From: Actinomycetota bacterium
GTDB lineage: Bacteria; Actinomycetota; Acidimicrobiia; Acidimicrobiales; Ilumatobacteraceae
Direction: 5' to 3'
Length of the DNA: 6,588 nucleotides
Assembly (NCBI GenBank): GCA_005801025.1
Contig: SYDZ01000071.1
Span: 1-6,588, forward strand
In this document: positions 1-5,087 of the stretch, in pieces
Numbering within the stretch: position 1 is the first letter of the stretch
Layout of the letters: each line of letters opens with the position of its first letter
Translations under genes and position numbers: made by a program
The notes under the pieces: model-generated
What the model was told of the DNA's origin: nothing
The model's input: the letters and a program-made list of their open reading frames with translations, nothing else
Databases searched by the model: none

Positions 1-1021
1 CTCCATTGTCCGACAAGAGAACGATCATCGTGTTGTCTTCAACCCCTAAATGATGTAGAGAATGAAGCAGGCGTCCGATTTGCACATCGGTGTGATCAAG
101 AAAGGCTGCGTACGCTTCTTGAAGACGACACGCCAGACGTTGTTGATTATCCGAAAGATCTTGCCATGCTTCGACACCAGGATTTCGGGGCGCCAATTCA
201 GTGCTAGCCGGTAATAGACCAAGTTCTTGTTGACGCTTAAACCAACGTTCACGAATCACATCCCAACCTTCATCGAAGGCTCCGCGATACTTCTCCAAAT
301 ATGCAGCGGGTGCTTGGTGCGGTGCGTGCGTTGCGCCAAAGGCGAGGTACATGAAGAACGGACGATCTGGCCTCACACTGAGTGAGTCATGCATAAATTG
401 CTCTGCGTGATCAACTAAATCTTCAGAGAGGTGATATCCATCAACGGGGCGTCCGGGTGCTTCAATCCAATGATTGTCGTACACCAAATCAGGATGAAAC
501 TGATCTGTCTCGCCATCGAGGAAGCCATAAAAACGATCAAATCCCCGTTGCAATGGCCACTGATCGAAAGGGCCTGCCGGCGAAGCATCAGCCATGGGAC
601 AAAGATGCCATTTACCGAGCGCAAAAGTTGCGTATCCCTGATCACGAACGACTTCAGCAATCGTGGCGGCGTGATTTGAAATCTGTCCGCGCATATGTGG
701 GAAACCACTGCTGAAGTTGGAAACCCCGCGCATTCCAACTGCATGGTGGTTTCTTCCAGTCAATAGCGCGGCCCGAGTTGGCGAGCACAAAGGAGTCACA
801 TGAAAGTTTGTGTAGCGCAAACCTTGTGCAGCGAGAAGGTCAATATTGGGGGTATCAATGGTGGATCCGTAACAGCCCAAATGAGAAAACCCGAGGTCGT
901 CAAATAGGATCACGATGACGTTGGGTGCACTTTCACCGGGGTGTGCACGCTGCGGCCAGTCAGGAACGGAATCTTTGTAGGTTCGCCCGATTGAGCCTTG
1001 GAAGCCCTCGTAATCCTTCAT
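1..1021 (-). CDS. Arylsulfatase, large AtsA/AtsD type, cytosolic (3' end outside the window)
   Basis: This is a formylglycine-dependent sulfatase that hydrolyses sulfate esters. The 340 residues visible read without a stop to the window edge. After a short N-terminal segment (FQGSIGRTYKDSVPDWP) comes the metal-binding NVIVILFDDLG (Asp41, Asp42). The signature CSPTR follows at residues 79-83, where Cys79 would be oxidised to formylglycine, then GRNHH at 89-93, GKWH with Lys137 and His139, ATHAPH with His232, and DNG at 338-340 at the edge. From memory, actinobacterial enzymes of this type are about 750-790 residues, so roughly half is present. No signal peptide is seen, so cytoplasmic action on an imported substrate is inferred. 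The ATG at 1021 is the only sensible start. It has no close Shine-Dalgarno and lies 39 bp from the divergent gene, suggesting a leaderless mRNA. The Cys-type site needs a formylglycine-generating enzyme, which is not in this window. The substrate cannot be read from the sequence. Confidence 0.95.
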   Translation of the reverse strand, partial: MKDYEGFQGSIGRTYKDSVPDWPQRAHPGESAPNVIVILFDDLGFSHLGCYGSTIDTPNIDLLAAQGLRYTNFHVTPLCSPTRAALLTGRNHHAVGMRGVSNFSSGFPHMRGQISNHAATIAEVVRDQGYATFALGKWHLCPMADASPAGPFDQWPLQRGFDRFYGFLDGETDQFHPDLVYDNHWIEAPGRPVDGYHLSEDLVDHAEQFMHDSLSVRPDRPFFMYLAFGATHAPHQAPAAYLEKYRGAFDEGWDVIRERWFKRQQELGLLPASTELAPRNPGVEAWQDLSDNQQRLACRLQEAYAAFLDHTDVQIGRLLHSLHHLGVEDNTMIVLLSDNG

Positions 1022-1023
1022 GG

Positions 1024-1034
1024 TATTGACAATA
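1024..1034. promoter_or_regulatory. 11-bp palindrome in the divergent promoter, candidate operator
   Basis: TATTGACAATA is a perfect inverted repeat (TATTG, one central base, CAATA). It contains the -35 hexamer of the rightward operon and the candidate -10 of the leftward sulfatase, so a protein bound here could block both promoters. An 11-bp palindrome can occur by chance and partly follows from TTGACA itself. No regulator gene is in the window. The operator role is inference. Confidence 0.35.
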
Positions 1035-1054
1035 GTCCTGACACTACCTACCCT
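1026..1054 (+). promoter_or_regulatory. Sigma-70-type promoter of the dehalogenase-like operon, leaderless
   Basis: TTGACA at 1026-1031 is a perfect -35 hexamer. It is followed by a 17-bp spacer and TACCCT at 1049-1054, which fits the actinobacterial TAnnnT -10. Six bases separate the -10 from the ATG at 1061, so transcription should begin at or within a base of the start codon. That gives a leaderless mRNA, which is common in actinobacteria. Confidence 0.75.
1029..1034 (-). promoter_or_regulatory. Candidate -10 of the arylsulfatase promoter
   Basis: Read leftward, TATTGT lies seven bases before the sulfatase ATG at 1021, about right for a leaderless transcript. It overlaps the -35 of the opposite promoter. 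No good -35 is seen; the nearest weak match is TGACGA, about 19 bp further upstream. The call rests on the TAnnnT pattern and the position. Confidence 0.4.
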
Positions 1055-1060
1055 CGTCAT

Positions 1061-1819
1061 ATGTCAGAAAAATCACATCAAAATTCCCGACCAACGGCGG
1101 TGATCGCTGACGCCAACTTCTATGTAGGCCCTGAACTGGCTCGCCAGTTGGCTGGACGTGGATTTAATTTAGTTTTAGGAGGCGCTCAGCCTGATCTCGT
1201 TGCCGAACTCACCGCTTCAGGGACCCTCGTCGAGGTTGTCAGCGGCGTTCGTCACCTCGCAGATCCGACAGCCTCGAACAAGCTCGTCGAGGCGGCAATG
1301 ACGCGATTTGGACGCATCGACTCGGCAGTGATGTTCTCAGGCGAGATCATTACTGGACGTTTTGTGCACTCAGACTTAGAACAACTCCGCTCTGTTCTCG
1401 TTGGCTGTATCGAAGCACCGTATAACTTCATGCGCGCAGTGGTACCCAACCTGATTGCTCAAGGCTCAGGCCAAGTCCTCGTGATCACGAGCGCCTCCGC
1501 TGCCCGTCCGACACCAGGTGCGCCTCTGTATTCGGCGGCGCGCGCGGGTGCTTCCATGCTCGTCAAGAATGTCGCCGATGGGATCGCCCGCACTGGGGTT
1601 CAGGTCAATGCTGTCGGCACCAATTTCATGGACTTCCCAGGTTTTCTTGCCGCCTCTGGGGCCAGTAACCCAGATGTTCGAGCCAAGATTGAGGCGCAAG
1701 TGCCGATGAGGCGCTTAGGCACGATGAGCGAATTCGCATCATTTTGCATGGTTTTCCTGGACGGCAGTAGCCAATTTACGACTGGTCAATTCGTCGCCTA
1801 TGCGGGGGGCTGGGCTTAG
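1061..1819 (+). CDS. Halohydrin-dehalogenase-like SDR-fold protein (HheG-like)
   Basis: This 252-residue protein has a short-chain dehydrogenase fold but not the usual NAD(P) chemistry. The dinucleotide motif TGxxxGxG is replaced by ADANFYVG (16-23), and the catalytic YxxxK reads Y157-SAA-R161. With Ser144 this gives S-x12-Y-x3-R, the hallmark triad of halohydrin dehalogenases, which interconvert vicinal haloalcohols and epoxides and also open epoxides with nucleophiles. The N-terminal segment aligns with the family's T-x4-F/Y-x-G nucleophile-pocket motif, except that Ala16 replaces Thr. Further matches to HheC as I recall it are ARAGA, the xGxN segment (VGTNF), RLGT and the C-terminal AGG-aromatic. 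From memory, HheG of Ilumatobacter is the closest relative. The ATG at 1061 is chosen because it sits at the predicted transcription start. The frame stays open upstream to an ATG at 998, but that would overlap the sulfatase start. The acyl-CoA dehydrogenase gene follows after 16 bp. Halide release is inferred, not shown. Confidence 0.85.
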   Translation: MSEKSHQNSRPTAVIADANFYVGPELARQLAGRGFNLVLGGAQPDLVAELTASGTLVEVVSGVRHLADPTASNKLVEAAMTRFGRIDSAVMFSGEIITGRFVHSDLEQLRSVLVGCIEAPYNFMRAVVPNLIAQGSGQVLVITSASAARPTPGAPLYSAARAGASMLVKNVADGIARTGVQVNAVGTNFMDFPGFLAASGASNPDVRAKIEAQVPMRRLGTMSEFASFCMVFLDGSSQFTTGQFVAYAGGWA

Positions 1820-1828
1820 GGGCAGAAT

Positions 1829-1833
1829 AGGAG
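1829..1833 (+). promoter_or_regulatory. Possible ribosome binding site for the acyl-CoA dehydrogenase gene
   Basis: AGGAG lies just after the dehalogenase-like stop but only two bases before the GTG at 1836, closer than usual. It is the only purine-rich match near that start. Weak placement leaves room for coupled re-initiation after the stop at 1817-1819, or for the in-frame ATG at 1800. Confidence 0.4.
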
Positions 1834-1835
1834 AT

Positions 1836-2984
1836 GTGAAACGCTCCTTGTACAACGAAGACCATGTGGCATTTGCCGACAGTTTTCGTCGCTTCGTCGC
1901 CCAAGAAATCACTCCCGACTATCTGCAATGGGAGACCGATGGAATTGCCCCGCGCTCGTTGTACAAGAAGGCTGGGGACAACGGCTTTATCGGCATGGCG
2001 ATTCCACAAGAATTTGGTGGCGGCGGAAGTCATGACTTTCGTTTCAACTCAGTCATTGCTGAGGAATTAGCGTACGCCGGAATTGGTGGAGCCGGCCAAG
2101 GTCTCACATTACATAACGACATCACCACTCCCTATTTCACCGATATCTGCAACGACGAGCAAAAAGCACGATGGTTACCCGGGATCGCCAGCGGAGAACT
2201 GATCACCGCAATCGCTATGACAGAGCCGGGAACAGGAAGTGACTTAGCGGGGATTGCTACTACTGCGCGTCGCGACGGAGATCGTTATATTCTCAACGGT
2301 TGCAAAACTTTCATCACCAACGGGATCAATTCTGACCTTGTGATTGTCGCCGCGAAAACCGATCCATCGCAGAGACACGCTGGTATGTCTTTGATGGTTG
2401 TTGAACGCTCGATGGCGGGCTTTGAACGTGGTCGCAATCTCGACAAGATCGGCATGCACAGTCAAGACACAGCCGAACTTTTCTTCAACGATGTTGACGT
2501 TCCCGTTTCGAATCTCATCGGTGAAGAGGGGCGAGCTTTTCATTATCTGACGTCTAACCTCGCTCAAGAACGCCTTTCCATCGCCATCAGCGGTGTCGCT
2601 GTGGCACGCGCTTGTGTCGGTTGGACAGTTGACTATGTCAAAGAACGCAAAGCTTTCGGCACATCAATTTCTCAATTCCAAAACACTAAGTTTGTCTTGG
2701 CCGAGCAGCGCACTGAAGTCGATGTTGCTCAGGCCTTTGTGGATCAATGCATCTTGGCTCTCAATGAAGGAACACTGACGGCACCCCAAGCAGCGCAGGC
2801 TAAATACTGGTGCACTGAACTACAAAAACGCGTTGCTGACAAATGTCTACAACTTTTCGGAGGTTATGGATACATGACCGAATACCCAATCGCTCGCGCC
2901 TACGCCGACGCCCGTGTTACCAGCATCTACGGTGGTACCACAGAGGTCATGAAAAGCATCATTGCCAAGGACATGGAATTATGA
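1836..2984 (+). CDS. Acyl-CoA dehydrogenase, long-chain (LCAD) type
   Basis: This is an FAD flavoprotein that oxidises acyl-CoA to trans-2-enoyl-CoA, normally passing electrons to electron-transfer flavoprotein. The 382 residues are a full-length family member. They show an N-terminal helical domain, AMTEPGTGSDL at 127-137 (flavin/substrate loop), KTFITNG at 157-163, RKAFGTSISQFQ at 271-282, LFGGYGYMTEYP at 340-351 and IYGGTTEVMK at 364-373. Most acyl-CoA dehydrogenases have the catalytic Glu in YEGT near the C-terminus. Here that position is Gly366, and Glu245 in AQERL takes the place used as base by LCAD and isovaleryl-CoA dehydrogenase. Similarity through this half is strongest to mitochondrial LCAD as I recall it, suggesting long or branched acyl chains. 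The GTG at 1836 is preferred because it gives the usual KRSLYNEDH-type N-terminus; an in-frame ATG at 1800 overlaps the preceding gene. The stop overlaps the next start as ATGA, so the two are translationally coupled. Confidence 0.93.
   Translation: MKRSLYNEDHVAFADSFRRFVAQEITPDYLQWETDGIAPRSLYKKAGDNGFIGMAIPQEFGGGGSHDFRFNSVIAEELAYAGIGGAGQGLTLHNDITTPYFTDICNDEQKARWLPGIASGELITAIAMTEPGTGSDLAGIATTARRDGDRYILNGCKTFITNGINSDLVIVAAKTDPSQRHAGMSLMVVERSMAGFERGRNLDKIGMHSQDTAELFFNDVDVPVSNLIGEEGRAFHYLTSNLAQERLSIAISGVAVARACVGWTVDYVKERKAFGTSISQFQNTKFVLAEQRTEVDVAQAFVDQCILALNEGTLTAPQAAQAKYWCTELQKRVADKCLQLFGGYGYMTEYPIARAYADARVTSIYGGTTEVMKSIIAKDMEL
2967..2971 (+). promoter_or_regulatory. Ribosome binding site fixing the Rieske oxygenase start
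   Basis: AAGGA lies nine bases before the ATG at 2981, inside the end of the acyl-CoA dehydrogenase gene. Together with the ATGA overlap it supports this start over the long upstream extension of the same frame, which would lie inside the preceding gene. Confidence 0.6.
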
Positions 2985-3985
2985 AAATTGCCCTGCGAGC
3001 CGAAAACTACCGAGATCCTTTTGGCTACGAACAGGAACGACGCAGTGTCTGGTCGCGTGAATGGGTCATGTTCTGCACAACCGCGGAACTCTCCAAACCT
3101 GGCGACTATTACGCTGCCGACCTCGCAGGATGGAACCTTCTGCTGACAGTTAATCCGCAAGGAGAAATCATCGGATTTCATAATGTGTGTCCCCATCGTG
3201 CGGGTGTGATCGCTTGGCCAGGTAACGGAACTTTGGGGAATCTAGTGTGCCGTTATCACGGTTGGGCCTTTGCATGGGATGGGTCGTTAAAGTCTGCGCG
3301 AGATTTCGGCAACGACGAGCCTTTATGCGCTGAGGACTTTGAACTGAAGAAGATTTCCGTCGAAGCATGGGGACCCTTTGTGTTTGTCTGCCTTGACCCC
3401 AATGCCGAACCACTATTGGAATCTCTGGGTGGACTACCCGAACGCATCAGCCAATATCCCATTGAAACTTTCACCTATGCCCAGCGCATACAGCGCGAAA
3501 TTTCTTGCAATTGGAAAACCTACGTTGACAACTACCTTGAGGGCTACCATGTTCCTCTGCTTCATCCATCTCTGATGAAGGCTTTGGACATGTCCACGTA
3601 CCAGGTCTCAATACCAGAGCCGAGTTTCTGTTTGCACACATGCGATACAACTCAAGGGTCAGCATCCGGAGGAGCGTGGCTCTTTCGCTATCCAAATTTG
3701 GCTGTAAACATTTACGCCGACGGAATGAATGTTGAGCGGATGATTCCTCTCGGTCATGACCGGACAATGATCATGTACGATTATTTCTCTGTCGATACTT
3801 CCGCTGAGAGCATCGCCCGTATGGTCGATTTGTCAAATGTTGTCTTGGACGAGGATCAATTGATTTGCGAGGCAGTACAGAGAAATCTCAATAGTGGGGT
3901 CTATGAGGCTGGCCCGCTGAGCCCACGTCATGAAATCGGTTTGATGTGGTTCCAGCGCAAAATTGCTGAGGCGATCAGCCTGTGA
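2981..3985 (+). CDS. Rieske non-haem iron oxygenase, alpha subunit (choline/carnitine monooxygenase type)
   Basis: This is the oxygenase component of a two-part Rieske system, which inserts oxygen from O2 into an organic substrate using electrons from a separate reductase (not in this window). In its 334 residues the [2Fe-2S] ligands are Cys70, His72, Cys90 and His93 (CPHR and CRYH). The catalytic domain has NWKTYVDNYLEGYHVPLLH at 177-195, giving mononuclear iron ligands His190 and His195, with Asp292 in DEDQ as the likely carboxylate. The electron-bridging position three residues before the first His is Glu187, where most ring-hydroxylating dioxygenases have Asp. Glu here is a reported feature of carnitine monooxygenase CntA. 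The DNYLEGYH block and C-terminal GPLSPRHE also resemble choline monooxygenase. The family suggests a quaternary amine or similar small substrate, but the neighbours point to fatty-acyl chemistry, so the substrate is open. The start is set by the ATGA overlap and AAGGA upstream. Confidence 0.92.
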   Translation: MKIALRAENYRDPFGYEQERRSVWSREWVMFCTTAELSKPGDYYAADLAGWNLLLTVNPQGEIIGFHNVCPHRAGVIAWPGNGTLGNLVCRYHGWAFAWDGSLKSARDFGNDEPLCAEDFELKKISVEAWGPFVFVCLDPNAEPLLESLGGLPERISQYPIETFTYAQRIQREISCNWKTYVDNYLEGYHVPLLHPSLMKALDMSTYQVSIPEPSFCLHTCDTTQGSASGGAWLFRYPNLAVNIYADGMNVERMIPLGHDRTMIMYDYFSVDTSAESIARMVDLSNVVLDEDQLICEAVQRNLNSGVYEAGPLSPRHEIGLMWFQRKIAEAISL

Positions 3986-4021
3986 CGTCCAATGAACCCC
4001 ACGCCTAGCCGCTGAGTCTGA

Positions 4022-4027
4022 GATAAT
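4022..4027 (+). promoter_or_regulatory. -10 element of a leaderless thrH promoter
   Basis: GATAAT lies six bases before the ATG at 4034, the same spacing as the -10 and ATG of the dehalogenase-like gene, and both starts read CATATG. No convincing -35 is seen 16-18 bp upstream. thrH can therefore be transcribed separately from the operon before it, from which it is split by 48 bp with no visible terminator. Confidence 0.6.
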
Positions 4028-4033
4028 TGACAT

Positions 4034-4660
4034 ATGGCGATAGCAGAGCGTGCACAACAAACAATGGTCACCTTGGACCTTGAGGGCGTTCTAGTCCCCG
4101 AGATTTGGATTGCAGTTGCTGAAGCGACCGGGATTGAGGAGTTAAGTCGCACCACACGTGACGAACCCAATTACGACTTACTCATGCGCCAACGACTGGC
4201 GATTCTGATACAACACAATTTGACGATGAGTGCCATCGCACAGGTTATCTCCACCCTTCACCCACTACCAGGAGCTAAGGACTTCTTGGATGCGCTTCGC
4301 GACAAAACCCAAGTCATCATTTTGTCCGATACCTTCGAGCAATTCGGCCGGCCCTTTATGCGCCAATTGGGAATGCCCACTCTTTTATGTCATCGGCTGA
4401 TCGTTGAGAACGACCGCATCGTTGACTTCGAATTACGTATGCACAATCAAAAAATGCACGCCGTCACAGCTTTGAAGGCGTTGAATTACCGGGTAGCCGC
4501 TGCGGGCGATTCGTACAACGACACCGCCATGTTGGCAACCGCCGATGCTGGATTCCTCTTTCACGCCCCAGATAATGTGATCGCCGAATTTCCACAATTT
4601 CCGTCACTGACCAGTTTCTCGGAACTACTCGAGCACCTCACTAGGGCTCTTGAGCTCTAA
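4034..4660 (+). CDS. thrH: ThrH-type phosphoserine phosphatase / phosphoserine:homoserine phosphotransferase
   Basis: This HAD-superfamily enzyme of 208 residues closely matches Pseudomonas aeruginosa ThrH (about 205 residues) as I recall it. ThrH dephosphorylates phosphoserine and can pass the phosphate to homoserine, linking serine and threonine synthesis. Motif I is DLEGV with nucleophile Asp15 and Glu17, the D-x-E form of the phosphoserine phosphatase group. Motif II is ILSDT with Ser98, motif III is probably Lys140, and motif IV is GDSYND with Asp159 and Asp163. VLVPEIW, YDLLMRQRL, MRQLGMPTLLCH and LFHAPDNVI..FPQFP are ThrH-specific stretches. The ATG at 4034 is preferred because a -10 element lies six bases upstream. 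An internal ATG at 4064 would give an N-terminus more like Pseudomonas ThrH but has no Shine-Dalgarno. It is unlikely to be part of the catabolic operon before it and ends 18 bp from the convergent tRNA gene. Confidence 0.9.
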   Translation: MAIAERAQQTMVTLDLEGVLVPEIWIAVAEATGIEELSRTTRDEPNYDLLMRQRLAILIQHNLTMSAIAQVISTLHPLPGAKDFLDALRDKTQVIILSDTFEQFGRPFMRQLGMPTLLCHRLIVENDRIVDFELRMHNQKMHAVTALKALNYRVAAAGDSYNDTAMLATADAGFLFHAPDNVIAEFPQFPSLTSFSELLEHLTRALEL

Positions 4661-4678
4661 TCAGCAACCGGCACTACA

Positions 4679-4765
4679 TGGTGTCGAAGGGGGGACTTGA
4701 ACCCCCATGATCTTACGATCACTAGCCCCTCAAGCTAGCGCGTCTGCCTATTTCGCCACTTCGAC
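4679..4765 (-). tRNA. tRNA-Leu (anticodon GAG), CCA encoded
   Basis: A complete class II tRNA reads leftward from 4765. The acceptor stem is GTCGAAG paired with CTTCGAC. The anticodon stem CTAGC/GCTAG encloses the loop TTGAGGG, giving anticodon GAG (complement at 4729-4731), which reads CUC/CUU leucine codons. A long variable arm has the stem TGATC/GATCA around GTAA, as expected for tRNA-Leu. The T stem GGGGG/CCCCC encloses TTCAAGT. Discriminator A at 4682 is followed by encoded CCA at 4679-4681. The gene lies 62 bp downstream of secG on the same strand. Confidence 0.97.
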
Positions 4766-4777
4766 GTGGTATTCAAA

Positions 4778-4806
4778 ACTTTACCGTTTGTAGCCTGCGA
4801 GCCCAA
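4778..4806 (-). promoter_or_regulatory. Candidate own promoter of tRNA-Leu
   Basis: Read leftward, TTGGGC (4801-4806), a 17-bp spacer and TAAAGT (4778-4783) form a plausible -35/-10 pair. The predicted start near 4771 leaves a leader of about six bases before the tRNA. The -35 matches only its TTG half, so the tRNA may instead, or also, be made by readthrough from secG. Confidence 0.4.
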
Positions 4807-4827
4807 CTGAACACTCTCGTCGTTGGA

Positions 4828-5067
4828 TTATTTGACCAGCAAAAAGCCGAGTGAGACAATCGAAATGATCCAGATCAGGGCGATGACAAAAGTAATTTTA
4901 TTCAAGTTGCCCTCAGCAGCCGCCGAACCAAGACCCGATCCACTTCCACCGCCGAACATGTCGGAAAGTCCCCCGCCTTTGCCACTGTGCATCAAAATGC
5001 CAGCGACCATAGCGATCATCGAGATCACATTAATCAGAACCATTATGTACATCACAATGTCACGCAC
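4828..5067 (-). CDS. secG: Protein translocase subunit SecG
   Basis: SecG is a small membrane partner of the SecYEG channel that aids SecA-driven protein export. The 79 residues have the family's two-helix layout. A first membrane segment spans about 3-25, then a polar glycine-rich cytoplasmic loop runs through GKGGGLSDMFGGGSGSG, and a second membrane segment spans about 56-77. The KGGGLSDMFGG block is the SecG hallmark and is typical of actinobacterial versions. The start is GTG at 5067, giving MRDIVMYIM like other SecG N-termini; an ATG five codons further in is possible but would shorten the first helix. No Shine-Dalgarno is evident. The gene starts 20 bp after the oppF-like stop on the same strand, so it may be cotranscribed. 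A possible -10 (TAGGCT, 5076-5081) exists but no -35 is clear. tRNA-Leu follows downstream. Confidence 0.95.
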   Translation of the reverse strand: MRDIVMYIMVLINVISMIAMVAGILMHSGKGGGLSDMFGGGSGSGLGSAAAEGNLNKITFVIALIWIISIVSLGFLLVK

Positions 5068-5087
5068 AGTTAAACAGCCTAGTGGGC

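Noticed and set aside
415..744. Open frames on either strand inside the sulfatase gene (for example 415-744 and 431-679)
   Set aside because: Their translations look like nothing known and they lie fully within the well-conserved sulfatase reading frame, so they are out-of-frame shadows.
998..1060. Upstream extension of the dehalogenase-like frame from an ATG at 998
   Set aside because: It would overlap the sulfatase start and contain the operon's own promoter. The extra residues match nothing in the family, and the ATG at 1061 sits at the predicted +1.
1061..1819. Ordinary NAD(P)-dependent oxidoreductase (FabG-like)
   Set aside because: Both the glycine-rich cofactor motif and the catalytic Lys are missing, and the replacements match the halohydrin dehalogenase pattern.
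2843..2980. Upstream extension of the Rieske frame inside the acyl-CoA dehydrogenase gene
   Set aside because: The stretch covers conserved acyl-CoA dehydrogenase sequence in another frame and gives residues unlike Rieske N-termini. The ATGA overlap and AAGGA support 2981.
1..3985. Choline-O-sulfate to betaine pathway (choline sulfatase plus choline monooxygenase)
   Set aside because: The sulfatase resembles the large AtsA/AtsD type rather than BetC as I recall it, no betaine aldehyde dehydrogenase is present, and the dehalogenase-like and acyl-CoA dehydrogenase genes would have no role. It remains a weak alternative.
4614..4640. Short inverted repeat CTCG/CGAG near the end of thrH as a terminator
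   Set aside because: The stem is only four base pairs, it lies inside the coding region, and no T-run follows on either strand.
4679..4765. tRNA-Leu as an integration site for a mobile element
   Set aside because: No integrase, direct repeat of the tRNA end or foreign genes flank it. secG and thrH are housekeeping neighbours.
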